Below, piece after piece: positions 50,793 to 59,280 of a DNA stretch of 64,000 nucleotides (position 1 is the stretch's first letter; each line of letters begins with the position of its first letter). The DNA comes from Mycobacterium paraense (GTDB taxonomy: Bacteria; Actinomycetota; Actinomycetes; Mycobacteriales; Mycobacteriaceae). Both the position numbers and the translations under genes were made by a program. The DNA lies in NCBI RefSeq assembly GCF_002101815.1, contig NZ_LQPM01000024.1, positions 124,001-188,000 of the forward strand. Reading direction: 5' to 3'. The notes beneath the pieces are model-generated. The model worked only from the letters and a program-made list of their open reading frames with translations. It was not told the DNA's origin and did no database searches.

Positions 50793-52949
50793 GTGAGCGG
50801 GCAGAGAGGTCGAATGCGCAAGCTGGTCGGACGCGCGCTGGTTGGCATGGCGGCCGCGGTGCTGGCGGCCGCATTGCTGGCGCCGTCCGTGTCCGCGTCG
50901 CCGATCGGCGACGCCGAGGCCGCCATGATGGCCGCGTGGGAGAAGGCCGGCGGCGACACCTCGCCGCTGGGCGCCCGCAAGGGTGACGTCTACCCGGCCG
51001 GCGACGGGTTCGCGCTGGACTTCGACGGCGGCAAGATGTTCTACACCACCGAGACGGGCGCCAAGTTCGTCTACGGCCCCATCCTGGACAAATACGAGGC
51101 GCTGGGCGGTCCCGTCACCAGCGATCTGGGCTTCCCGACGATCAACGAAGTTCCCGGCCTGGCCGGACCGGACAGCCGGGTGGCCACCTTCTCGGCCAGC
51201 GACAAGCCGGTGATCTTCTGGACGCCCGACCACGGCGCCTTCGTGGTGCGCGGCGCGATGAACGCCGCCTGGGACAAGCTGGGCAGCTCGGGCGGCGTGC
51301 TGGGGGCGCCGGCCGGCGACGAAACCTACAACGGCGAGGTCACCTCCCAGAAGTTCAGCGGCGGCGAGATCTCCTGGAACCGCAAGACCAAGGAGTTCAC
51401 CACCAACCCGGCGCCGCTGGCCGACCAGCTGAAGGGCCTGCAGGTGGCGATCGATCCGGCCGCCGCCATCAACATGGCGTGGCGGGCCGCCGGCGGGGCC
51501 ACCGGCCCGCTGGGCGCCAAGCAGGGCGGAACCTATCCGATCGGCGGCGACGGGATCGCCCAGAACTTCGCCGGCGGCAAGGTCTTCTTCAACCCGGCCA
51601 CCGGCGCGAACGCCCTCGAGAGCGACGTCCTGGCCAAGTACGAGTCGCTGGGCGGGCCGGCGGGCAGCGACCTCGGGTTCCCCACCGCCAACGAGTCCGA
51701 CGGGGGCATCGGCCCGTCCAGCCGGATCGCGACCTTCGCGGCGGTCGACAAGCCGGTGATCTTCTGGACCTCCGACCACGGTGCGTTCGTGATACGCGGC
51801 GCGATGAAGGCCGCGTGGGACAAGCTGCGCGGCCCCAACGGCAAGCTCGGCGCCCCCGTCGGCGATCAGTCCGTGGACGGCGACGTCGTCTCGCAACAGT
51901 TCACCGGCGGCAAGATCTCGTGGAACCGCGCGAAGAACTCGTTCGCCACCGAGCCGTCGAATCTGGCGCCGCTGCTGTCCGGCCTGCAGGTGTCGGGACA
52001 GAACCAGCCGAGCACCGCGGCGATGCCCTCCCACGGCAAGAAGTTCGACTGGCACCGGTGGTGGCTGCCGGCCGCCATCGCGGTGCTGGTGCTGATCCTG
52101 CTGTCGGCGTTGCTGACGTTCGGGTTGCGCCGGCGGCGCGCGCGCCGCGGCGCCGGCGACATCGCCGCCGCCCCCGCCTACGAGCCCGAGCGCGACGCGC
52201 ACACCGGCTACGAGGAACCGGCCGACGCGCGCTGGGGCCAGGACGACGGCGAGCTCGCGACCGACCACTTCGCGGCCGGGGACCTGCATCCGGCCGAGGA
52301 GCAGCCGGCGGCCGACGCCGAGTCCGCGGGGCGGGTCAGTTGGAGCCGGGGCGCCGAGGCGCTCGATGCCGAGGAGCAAGATCCCGATGCGGTGGACACG
52401 GATTCCATTCCGATCGTCTCCGGGGCCGCCCTGGCGGAGGGCGGCTATCCCGAAGTCGCCGGCGAGGGCTCCTACGAGAACGCCGCCTACGACGACGTGG
52501 GCTATGAGGACACCGGCTACGAGCAGGCCAGCTACGAGGAGCCCGGCTATGAAGAGCCCGGCTACGAGGAGCCCGGCTACGAGCAGGCCGGCCAGCCGGA
52601 TGCCGCCGCGGAAGACGCCGAGCTACCCGAGGCCGGCGGCCCCGAGGCGGCGGAGGCCTTGGCGGCCGGCGCCGAATCGCGCATCGGCCGGCACCATGCG
52701 GCCGCGGACGACGAGGAAACACCGGGCCCGGAAGCGGTCGACGCGGCGCCCGTCGCCGCTGGTCGCCCGACGATCCGCCTGCCGCTGGACGACCCCTACC
52801 AGGTGCCCGACGGCTACCCGATCAAGGCCAGCGCGAGCTTCGGCCTGTACTACACGCCCGAGAGCCCGCTCTATCACGACACCCTGGCCGAATTATGGCT
52901 GTCCAGCGAGGAAGTCGCGCAGGCCAACGGCTTCGTCAAGGCCGACTGA
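50793..52949 (+). CDS. LGFP-repeat envelope membrane protein (Rv2721c-like)
   Basis: 718 aa from GTG 50793 (GGAGG four bases upstream), or 711 aa from ATG 50814. Signal peptide (RKLVGRALVGMAAAVLAAALL...SVSAS), then about 400 residues with tandem LGFP units (SDLGFPTINE, GVLGAPAGDE, GPLGAKQGG, SDLGFPTANE, GKLGAPVGDQ). These repeats help anchor proteins to the cell wall. A transmembrane helix (WWLPAAIAVLVLILLSALL, about 425-445) is followed by an acidic cytoplasmic tail with six GYEEP-type repeats (52500-52589) and a conserved end RPTIRLPLDDPYQVPDGYPIKA. The function is unknown. Convergent with lexA. Confidence 0.85.
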   Translation: MSGQRGRMRKLVGRALVGMAAAVLAAALLAPSVSASPIGDAEAAMMAAWEKAGGDTSPLGARKGDVYPAGDGFALDFDGGKMFYTTETGAKFVYGPILDKYEALGGPVTSDLGFPTINEVPGLAGPDSRVATFSASDKPVIFWTPDHGAFVVRGAMNAAWDKLGSSGGVLGAPAGDETYNGEVTSQKFSGGEISWNRKTKEFTTNPAPLADQLKGLQVAIDPAAAINMAWRAAGGATGPLGAKQGGTYPIGGDGIAQNFAGGKVFFNPATGANALESDVLAKYESLGGPAGSDLGFPTANESDGGIGPSSRIATFAAVDKPVIFWTSDHGAFVIRGAMKAAWDKLRGPNGKLGAPVGDQSVDGDVVSQQFTGGKISWNRAKNSFATEPSNLAPLLSGLQVSGQNQPSTAAMPSHGKKFDWHRWWLPAAIAVLVLILLSALLTFGLRRRRARRGAGDIAAAPAYEPERDAHTGYEEPADARWGQDDGELATDHFAAGDLHPAEEQPAADAESAGRVSWSRGAEALDAEEQDPDAVDTDSIPIVSGAALAEGGYPEVAGEGSYENAAYDDVGYEDTGYEQASYEEPGYEEPGYEEPGYEQAGQPDAAAEDAELPEAGGPEAAEALAAGAESRIGRHHAAADDEETPGPEAVDAAPVAAGRPTIRLPLDDPYQVPDGYPIKASASFGLYYTPESPLYHDTLAELWLSSEEVAQANGFVKAD
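52500..52589 (+). repeat. Six 15-bp units encoding GYEEP-type repeats
   Basis: Six in-frame 15-base units encode GYEDT, GYEQA, SYEEP, GYEEP, GYEEP, GYEQA. Codon choice differs between units (TAT/TAC, GAA/GAG), so they are not a recent simple expansion only. Confidence 0.8.
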
Positions 52950-52955
52950 GCGGCG

Positions 52956-53645
52956 CTAGACCTTGCGGATCACCGTGACGACTTTGCCGAGCACGGTCGC
53001 GTCGTTGCCCGGGATCGGGTCGAACGCCGGGTTGTGCGGCATCAGCCACACCTGACCGCCCGCGCGCTTGAACGTCTTGACGGTCGCCTCGCCGTCGATC
53101 ATGGCCGCGACGATGTCCCCGTTGTCGGCGACGTGCTGCTGCCGCACCACCACCCAGTCGCCGTCGCAGATCGCGGCCTCGACCATCGAATCGCCCACCA
53201 CCTTGAGCAAAAACAGCGTGCCCTCGCCGACCAGCTCGCGGGGCAGCGGGAAGACGTCCTCGACCGCCTCTTCGGCGAGGATCGGCCCACCGGCGGCGAT
53301 GCGCCCCAGCACCGGGACGTAACTGGGCTCGGGCAGCGCGTCCGACCCGGCGACCTCGGTGACCGCCGCCGCGTCGCCGGTGTCCTCGGCGCCGCGGACG
53401 TCCACGGCCCGCGGGCGGTTCGGGTCCCGGCGCAGGTATCCCTTGCGTTCCAGCGTGCGCAGCTGGTGAGCCACCGACGACGTGGAGGTCAGGCCGACGG
53501 CGTCGCCGATCTCCCGGATGCTCGGCGGGTAGCCGCGGCTGGTGACCGAGGCGCGGATGACGTTCAGAATGGTGCGCTGCCGTTCGGTCAGCGACGAGTC
53601 CACGGGGTGCGAGCTGCTTGATGGGGTGTCGTTGCTGTCGCTCAT
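52956..53645 (-). CDS. lexA: SOS repressor LexA
   Basis: 229 aa from ATG 53645. N-terminal winged helix ([44 protein letters not shown]), self-cleavage bond A118-G119, and catalytic dyad S153 (GDSMVEAAI) and K190 (ATVKTFK). RecA filaments trigger cleavage. Its own box is 32 bases upstream of the start, so it is autoregulated. Targets with visible boxes in this window include recA, chiZ and the 13E12 gene. Confidence 0.97.
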   Translation of the reverse strand: MSDSNDTPSSSSHPVDSSLTERQRTILNVIRASVTSRGYPPSIREIGDAVGLTSTSSVAHQLRTLERKGYLRRDPNRPRAVDVRGAEDTGDAAAVTEVAGSDALPEPSYVPVLGRIAAGGPILAEEAVEDVFPLPRELVGEGTLFLLKVVGDSMVEAAICDGDWVVVRQQHVADNGDIVAAMIDGEATVKTFKRAGGQVWLMPHNPAFDPIPGNDATVLGKVVTVIRKV

Positions 53646-53676
53646 GCACCGAATGTAGCGGCAGCGCGCCAAAGAA

Positions 53677-53692
53677 TCAAACATGTGTTCGA
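53677..53692. promoter_or_regulatory. SOS box of lexA
   Basis: TCAAAC-ATGT-GTTCGA; the reverse complement equals the known M. tuberculosis lexA box. One mismatch from consensus. Confidence 0.88.
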
Positions 53693-53811
53693 CTGGCGTG
53701 TCGCGGCGGCGGGGAGGTCCCGAAACAGGCGATTGGCAGCCGAATAACAAAGGTGTAACTCTTCGATTGATCGGGTATCTCAACGCCATGTCAGCGGTCG
53801 CGCCCCCAAAG

Positions 53812-53834
53812 TTGTCGGTGGGGTGCTCTAGCGT
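53812..53834 (+). promoter_or_regulatory. RecA-NDp (PafBC-type) promoter of chiZ
   Basis: TTGTCGGTG, 8-base spacer, TAGCGT, 103 bases before the chiZ start. The first block is identical to that of the recA promoter. Confidence 0.75.
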
Positions 53835-53853
53835 TTTGCTCGTCCGACACGCT

Positions 53854-53911
53854 TCGCTCAAATGTTCGGGTATCGAACACACGAGCGATATAGTTTCGAA
53901 CACACGAGCGA
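53854..53911. promoter_or_regulatory. Cluster of degenerate SOS-box-like sites before chiZ
   Basis: Three 16-bp sites: 53854-53869 (TCGCTC-AAAT-GTTCGG), and two identical copies at 53873-53888 and 53896-53911 (TCGAAC-ACAC-GAGCGA). Each has one good half-site and one weak half-site; the two last are a direct repeat with 23-base spacing. Confidence 0.6.
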
Positions 53912-53936
53912 GAATGAGTTGACCGGAGGAACGCAG

Positions 53937-54434
53937 ATGACCATCATCCACACAGTCGCGCCGCGTACCAGCGGCGTTCGGCGCCCGGTCAACGGGCCGG
54001 TGCCGGTGCTCCGCCACGGCCGGGACGGGCTGGCCCGTTCCCGCCGGCCGGGTCCGTCCAGGCCGGCGGTCGCGCCGCCGCGCTACCACGGCACCGGCGT
54101 CGCCATGTCCGTCGCGCCGCACCGCGCTCGTCGTCCGGTCACGCTGGCGACGACGGTGGGGCTGGCGCTGGTGGCCGGAATCATCACGCTGTGGCTGGGG
54201 CTGGTCGCCAACATCGGCCAGGCGGTCAACGGCGATTCGCCGGGATCGGCCGCCGCGGTGCCCGATCGGCTCGCCGTCGTGCGGGTCGAACCCGGCGAGT
54301 CCCTGCAGGATGTCGCCCACCGCGTGGCGCCGGACGCGCCGGCCCGCCAGGTGGCCCAGCGGATTCGCGAACTCAACGACCTGAACTCGCCGTCCGTCGC
54401 CGCGGGTCAGACGCTGATCGCGCCGGTCGGCTGA
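53937..54434 (+). CDS. chiZ: DNA-damage-induced cell-wall hydrolase / division inhibitor ChiZ
   Basis: 165 aa from ATG 53937 with GGAGGA upstream (M. tuberculosis Rv2719c). Basic, Pro-rich cytoplasmic N-terminus, one transmembrane helix ([24 protein letters not shown], about 68-91), and an extracellular LysM domain ([38 protein letters not shown]...LIAPVG). The Rv2719c protein interferes with septation after DNA damage and has cell-wall hydrolase activity. Divergent from lexA; regulated by the sites listed upstream. Confidence 0.93.
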   Translation: MTIIHTVAPRTSGVRRPVNGPVPVLRHGRDGLARSRRPGPSRPAVAPPRYHGTGVAMSVAPHRARRPVTLATTVGLALVAGIITLWLGLVANIGQAVNGDSPGSAAAVPDRLAVVRVEPGESLQDVAHRVAPDAPARQVAQRIRELNDLNSPSVAAGQTLIAPVG

Positions 54435-54534
54435 CGCGCGAAGCGCGACAAGGTGACGATGCCAAGCGGGGGAGCGCACGGGTACGCTCGGGGTGTTCTG
54501 CGACCCCGGATGTGAGCACGGCGAAGGAGCGGTC

Positions 54535-55014
54535 ATGCACTGTCCGTTCTGCCGCCATCCCGATTCCCGGGTGATCGACTCGCGGGAAACCGATGAAGGC
54601 CAGGCCATCAGGCGCCGCCGATCCTGCCCCGAGTGTGGGCGGCGCTTCACCACCGTCGAAACGGCGGTGCTGGCCGTCGTCAAACGCAGCGGCGTCACCG
54701 AGCCGTTCAGTCGGGAAAAGGTCATCAGCGGGGTCCGGCGGGCCTGCCAGGGCCGCCAGGTCGACGACGACGCGCTGAATCTGCTTGCCCAGCAAGTGGA
54801 AGACACTGTGCGCGCCGCCGGGTCGCCCGAGGTGCCCAGCCACGAGGTCGGCCTGGCCATCCTCGGGCCCCTGCGCGACCTCGACGAGGTGGCCTACCTG
54901 CGGTTCGCCTCGGTGTACCGGTCGTTTTCCTCCGCGGAGGACTTCGAGCGCGAGATCGAGGCGCTGCGCGCGCACCGCAACGTGTCCACCGATCCGGAAC
55001 CGGTCACTCGCTAG
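54535..55014 (+). CDS. nrdR: Transcriptional repressor NrdR
   Basis: 159 aa from ATG 54535 with AAGGAG upstream. N-terminal zinc ribbon C3-P-F-C6 and CPEC, followed by an ATP-cone domain ([24 protein letters not shown]). It represses ribonucleotide reductase genes according to ATP/dATP levels. It is located after chiZ; damage response and dNTP supply thus lie together, which is the conserved mycobacterial order. Confidence 0.95.
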   Translation: MHCPFCRHPDSRVIDSRETDEGQAIRRRRSCPECGRRFTTVETAVLAVVKRSGVTEPFSREKVISGVRRACQGRQVDDDALNLLAQQVEDTVRAAGSPEVPSHEVGLAILGPLRDLDEVAYLRFASVYRSFSSAEDFEREIEALRAHRNVSTDPEPVTR

Positions 55015-55023
55015 GCTGTCGTC

Positions 55024-55518
55024 ATGCCGCCCGATCTGCATCCCGATCTGGAGGCGCTGGCGCCGTTGCTGGGGACCTGGGCCGGTCGCGGTTCGGGCAA
55101 ATATCCCACGATCCAGCCCTTCGACTACTTCGAGGAAGTCGTGTTTTCCCATGTGGGTAAGCCGTTTTTGGCCTACGCGCAAAAGACCAAGGCGGTCGCC
55201 GACGGTAAACCGTTGCACGCCGAGACGGGGTTTCTGCGGGCGCCGCGGATGGGCGAAATCGAGCTGGTTCTGGCCCATCCCAGCGGCATCACCGAAATCG
55301 AAGTGGGCACCTACTCGGTGGACGGCGACGTCATCGAAGTCGAGATGTCGACGAGCCCCGGCGGGGTGATCGGGCTGACCCCGACCGCCAAAGAGGTGAC
55401 CGCCCTTGGCCGTTCGTTCCGCATCGCCGGCGACGAGCTGTCCTACTCCGTGCGGATGGGCGCCGTGGGCCAGCACCTGCAGGATCACCTCGACGCGGTC
55501 CTGCGCCGCCAGCGCTGA
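55024..55518 (+). CDS. Nitrobindin (heme-binding beta-barrel protein)
   Basis: 164 aa, same length as Rv2717c. The THAP4/nitrobindin-type ten-strand barrel begins with GTWAGRGSGKYPTI (GxWxGxG motif); the C-terminal DELSYSVRMGAVGQHLQDHLDAVLRR contains the proximal heme His. The M. tuberculosis protein binds ferric heme and reacts with NO and peroxynitrite. It follows nrdR after 9 bases. Confidence 0.92.
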   Translation: MPPDLHPDLEALAPLLGTWAGRGSGKYPTIQPFDYFEEVVFSHVGKPFLAYAQKTKAVADGKPLHAETGFLRAPRMGEIELVLAHPSGITEIEVGTYSVDGDVIEVEMSTSPGGVIGLTPTAKEVTALGRSFRIAGDELSYSVRMGAVGQHLQDHLDAVLRRQR

Positions 55519-55526
55519 GCCGCGGG

Positions 55527-56213
55527 TCAGTCGACCTGCCTCACGCCGTCGCCCACGACGCGCCCCGCCACCGCGACCCAGCCCTCGGCGTTCCACGTGG
55601 TTTCGATGACCGACCCATTGCCCTGCGTGATGTGCAGGTCGCGGCTGAGGTAGTCGGTGAGCCGCATCGCCGCGGACCCGGTGGCCTCGTCCTCCGGCAC
55701 GCCGAGGTTCGCGAAAAACCCCCGCGCGCGCAGCGTCCCGGCCGGCCGATCCACCCAGGCCCACACGTAGTGCCCGACGTCGACGGGGAAGTCCGCCGGG
55801 TCGGCGCCCAAAACATCGTCGGCGGAATCGAATTCGTGGATCGCCAACTCCGGCGCCCACTCGGAGCGGGCGCTGATCCGGGTCAGCTCGCCCGGATAGC
55901 TCACCTGCACCAGCCCGGCCGGCACCTGCAGCGTCTTGATCGGCCGGCCGTTGTCGCGCAGCCACCACGCCGCACCGACGGTCGGGTGCCCGGCGAACGG
56001 AAGCTCGGTGCGCGGGGTGTAGATCTTCGCGTGCGCGGTGCTCGCGCCGGCGGCCGGCAGGTCGATGAATACCGTTTCGCTGTAACCCAATTGGGTCGCG
56101 AGCCGTTGCCGGTCCCCGGGTGCCACCAGGGCGGCGTCGACGACGCCGAGCGGATTACCGAAGTTGCCGTCCGCGTCGGTGAACACGCGGACCACGGTCA
56201 CGTCGAGCCCCAT
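55527..56213 (-). CDS. PhzF-family isomerase-like protein (Rv2716-like)
   Basis: 228 aa. It shows the PhzF/diaminopimelate epimerase-like fold: [13 protein letters not shown] near the start, [10 protein letters not shown], and [17 protein letters not shown] with the G-S region near the active site. The substrate is unknown. Convergent with nitrobindin, upstream of the hydrolase and PAC2 genes in the same orientation. Confidence 0.85.
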   Translation of the reverse strand: MGLDVTVVRVFTDADGNFGNPLGVVDAALVAPGDRQRLATQLGYSETVFIDLPAAGASTAHAKIYTPRTELPFAGHPTVGAAWWLRDNGRPIKTLQVPAGLVQVSYPGELTRISARSEWAPELAIHEFDSADDVLGADPADFPVDVGHYVWAWVDRPAGTLRARGFFANLGVPEDEATGSAAMRLTDYLSRDLHITQGNGSVIETTWNAEGWVAVAGRVVGDGVRQVD

Positions 56214-56246
56214 GACCCGACTGTACGGGCCGGGTCAACGCAATTA

Positions 56247-57278
56247 TCAGGTGGCGCTGCGCTCGTCGGAGCCCATGGCGTTCAGCACGGCGACGCGGGT
56301 GTCGGCCGGGCCGGTGACGGTCTTCTCGCCGCCCCCGGTGCGCAGCAGCTCGCGAAGGGCGGCCTGGTCGTATTCGGCGGGTTGGGTGCTGTCGATGAAG
56401 CGCTGCACGACGTCGATGAAGCGGGCCGGGTCGTCGTGGAAGGGGAAGTGGCCCGAGCCTTCGAAGATCTCGAGGCGCGAGCCGGGCATCGCGGCGTGCG
56501 CCATCCAGGCGTGCCGGACGGGGACCACGACATCCTTGGTGCCCCAGACGATCTGAACCGGGATGGCCTCGGTCAAATAACATCGGTCCAGCATCGTCAC
56601 GATCTGCCCGCGCCAGTCCACCACCGCCCGCAGGGTCCGGCTGAAGGCCGCCGAGGCGGTCGGCTCCGGCAGGTCGTCGAGGATGCGCAGCACGTTGGGC
56701 AGGTCGTGGCCCAGCGCGGTCGACCCGATCGCCAGCCCGGCCAGCTTGCCCGCGAGCTGAACCGCCGGCAGCACCAGCGGCAGCCGCAGCAGCGCCAGCG
56801 CCTCGCTGCCCATCGGCAAGGAGGCCAGCCGGAAGACGACGTTGACGTCCTTGGTGACCCCGCCCGCCGCGACCAGGATCAGCCGGTCGACCAGATGCGG
56901 GAACTGGTAGGCGAATTGCATGGCCACCCCGCCGCCCAGCGAGTGGCCGATGATCGTCACCCGCTCGATGTCGAGCACGGACAGCAGGTCACGCATCCCG
57001 TTGGCGTAGGCGGCCGCCGAGTAGTCGGCGCGCGGCTTGTCGGATTTCCCGTGGCCGAGCAGGTCGGGGGCGATCACGGTGAACCGCTGGGCGAGCTTGG
57101 CCTGCACGGCATTCCAGGTGGTGGAGTTGTCACCGATGCCGTGCAGCAGCAGGATCGCCGGGCCGGAACCCGCGATCCGGTAGGCCCGCCGATACCCGTG
57201 AATGGTGCGGAACTCGAGCGTCGGCGTGGTCACTTCACGCACCGGGCGAAGGTTGCTCTTGCGCTTGCGCTCGGTCAT
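56247..57278 (-). CDS. Alpha/beta hydrolase (Rv2715-like)
   Basis: 343 aa from ATG 57278, near the 341 aa of Rv2715. Alpha/beta hydrolase: oxyanion LLLHGIGDNSTTW, nucleophile GHSLGGGVAMQFA, and C-terminal His in EGSGHFPFHDDP. It lies between the PAC2 and PhzF genes. Substrate unknown; probably an esterase or C-C bond hydrolase. Confidence 0.87.
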   Translation of the reverse strand: MTERKRKSNLRPVREVTTPTLEFRTIHGYRRAYRIAGSGPAILLLHGIGDNSTTWNAVQAKLAQRFTVIAPDLLGHGKSDKPRADYSAAAYANGMRDLLSVLDIERVTIIGHSLGGGVAMQFAYQFPHLVDRLILVAAGGVTKDVNVVFRLASLPMGSEALALLRLPLVLPAVQLAGKLAGLAIGSTALGHDLPNVLRILDDLPEPTASAAFSRTLRAVVDWRGQIVTMLDRCYLTEAIPVQIVWGTKDVVVPVRHAWMAHAAMPGSRLEIFEGSGHFPFHDDPARFIDVVQRFIDSTQPAEYDQAALRELLRTGGGEKTVTGPADTRVAVLNAMGSDERSAT

Positions 57279-57325
57279 CTCGCCAACCTTGGTGTCGGCC
57301 CGGGCTATGGGCGTTTTAAAGAGTC

Positions 57326-58300
57326 TCAAGATTGGTCGTCGTCGTTCTTTTTCTTCTCTGCCTGCTGGGCAAGGAATCTCTCGAACTCGGCGCCAAGCTC
57401 GTCGCCGCTAGGCAGGTCCTCGTCGCGAGTTAGTAAAGACCTGTTCTCCTGAGCGTCGATGAAGGCATCGTACTGGCGCTCGAGCGCGGCCACCACTTGA
57501 GCGACTTCCGCGCTCGCCTGGACCTGTTCATCGATTTTGGCCCGGATCTCGTCGGCGGCCTCGGTCAGCGCCGACAGCGGCAGCTCGAGCGATCCGCTCT
57601 TGGCGACCTGCTCGAGCAGCGCCTGCGCGGCGGCCGGGTAGTCGGTCTGGGTCAGGTAGTGCGGGACGTGCACGGTGAAGCCGACGACGTCGTGACCGTG
57701 CTGGGCCATCCGGTATTCCAGCAGGTTGGACGCGCTGCCGGGAACCTGGATCTCCGAGATCCAGGGCTGGAAGTCGGAGATGAGCTCCTTGTTGTTGGAA
57801 TGCGCCGTCAGCGTGATCGGGCGCGTGTGCGGAACGGCCATCGGGACGGTGCCCAGGCCGATGGTGCGCCGCACCCCCAGCCGTTCGGCCAGCAGGCGCA
57901 CCGCGGTGATGAAACGCTCCCACTTCAGGTCGGGCTCCAGGCCGGCCAGCAGCAGGAACGGGGTGCCGACGCTGTCGCGCAGCGCGTACAGGCTCAGCTC
58001 CGGGTCGTCGTAGTGGGTGAAGTGGTCGGTCTTGAACGTCATCAGCGGCCGCCGCGAGCGGTAATCCAGCAGCTCGTCGATCGCGAACGACGCCACCAGC
58101 TCGGCGTCCAGCGCCGCCTTCAGGTGGGTGGAGGCCAGCCGGATCGCGTGACCCGCGTCGGAGAAGCCCTCCAGCGCGTGCACCATCACGGGGCCGAGGC
58201 CGTCGGCCGTCGACAGCTGGGGCGCCGGGAACTCCAGCTCGTACATGCCGGGCTGCCCTGGCTGGTAGTCGTCGTCGTCCGGACTGTGATGGCGCGCCAT
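57326..58300 (-). CDS. PAC2-family protein (Rv2714-like)
   Basis: 324 aa. Matches PAC2 (proteasome assembly chaperone-like): LGPVMVHALEGFSDAGHAIRLA, LLDYRSRRPLMTF, FLLLAGLEPDLKWERF and LGTVPMAVPHTRPI. The acidic tail is rich in Gln/Lys/Asp. Mycobacteria do have a proteasome, but the role of this family there is not settled. First gene of the leftward run to PhzF. Confidence 0.87.
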   Translation of the reverse strand: MARHHSPDDDDYQPGQPGMYELEFPAPQLSTADGLGPVMVHALEGFSDAGHAIRLASTHLKAALDAELVASFAIDELLDYRSRRPLMTFKTDHFTHYDDPELSLYALRDSVGTPFLLLAGLEPDLKWERFITAVRLLAERLGVRRTIGLGTVPMAVPHTRPITLTAHSNNKELISDFQPWISEIQVPGSASNLLEYRMAQHGHDVVGFTVHVPHYLTQTDYPAAAQALLEQVAKSGSLELPLSALTEAADEIRAKIDEQVQASAEVAQVVAALERQYDAFIDAQENRSLLTRDEDLPSGDELGAEFERFLAQQAEKKKNDDDQS

Positions 58301-58454
58301 CGGGCTCCCTCCTCTCGGGAATCTCTCCAGGGTGCCCTAACAAGTCTCCCCCGAATCAACGGGCACCCCTAACGGAAACACCGAACCGGGCGCAGACCGT
58401 CCCGGCGGGTTCAACCCTGCCCGCCGCCCCATGGTCAGGCATGATGGACACCAA

Positions 58455-59279
58455 ATGCGGGTATCGAGGGTGTTGCTGTGCTCGGGGGTTGGCCTGGCGA
58501 CGTTGCTGACGTCGTGCACCAGGCCCGCCGATCCCGCCGCGCGCCCGATCGTCTCCGCCGACGTGGCCACCGCGCCGGTGCAGCGGCTCAGCCAGCCTCA
58601 ACAGAAGGCCGTCGCGCGCCCCGTCGACCCGGACCGGCGCGTCGGCGCGATCTTCATCAACGACGGCCCGCTGCACGTCTGCACGGGCGCGGTGGTGCAT
58701 TCGGCGGCCGGCAACCTGGTGATGACGGCGGCGCACTGCCTGGCGGGAGCCGCCAAGATCAATTTCGTCCCCGGGTTCGCCGGTGACGCCACGCCGCCGC
58801 CCGCGGACGTCTGGAAGGCCGATGCGGTCTATCTCGATCCGCGCTGGACGGCCGGCAAGGACCCGCACGCGGATTATGCGATCGCGCGGGTCAGCAACGA
58901 CGCCGGTGGCTCGGTCGAGTCACACGTCGGGCTGGCCCTGACGCTGGGCATCGCGCCGCCGCCGGGCAGCCACGTCACGGTGCTGGGGTACGCGGCCGGG
59001 GTGGGCGGCTCACCCATCGGCTGCCAGGCGACCACCTCGGTCAACGACAACGGGTTTCCGTCGCTGACCTGCGAGGGGCTGGTCGACGGCACCAGCGGCG
59101 CGCCGTGGGTCAGCGGCACCACGCTCACTGGGGTGATCGGCGGCTTCGAGCGCGGCGGGTGCGCCGCCAACGTGTCGTACTCGGCGCCGTTCGACGCCCA
59201 GACCGCGCAATTGCTGGCCCGCGCCGAGGCCGGCGGTCCCGGCGACCCGGTGCCCAACGACCTCGACGACAGCTGCTGA
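58455..59279 (+). CDS. Lipoprotein trypsin-like serine protease
   Basis: 274 aa from ATG 58455. N-terminal lipoprotein signal: RVSRVLLCSGVGLATLLTSC with lipobox LLTSC. Trypsin-like triad H94 (TAAHC), D140 (HADYAIA), S214 (GTSGAP). A disulfide is likely between C close to the His and others. It probably acts outside the membrane, anchored by lipid. I find no counterpart at this place in the M. tuberculosis order I know (Rv2714-Rv2713). Convergent with sthA (1 base between stops). Confidence 0.87.
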   Translation: MRVSRVLLCSGVGLATLLTSCTRPADPAARPIVSADVATAPVQRLSQPQQKAVARPVDPDRRVGAIFINDGPLHVCTGAVVHSAAGNLVMTAAHCLAGAAKINFVPGFAGDATPPPADVWKADAVYLDPRWTAGKDPHADYAIARVSNDAGGSVESHVGLALTLGIAPPPGSHVTVLGYAAGVGGSPIGCQATTSVNDNGFPSLTCEGLVDGTSGAPWVSGTTLTGVIGGFERGGCAANVSYSAPFDAQTAQLLARAEAGGPGDPVPNDLDDSC

Positions 59280-59280
59280 G

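Noticed and set aside
52500-52589. Microsatellite-like array suggesting phase variation of the LGFP protein
   Set aside because: Units are 15 bases, so changes in number keep frame; it cannot switch the gene off.
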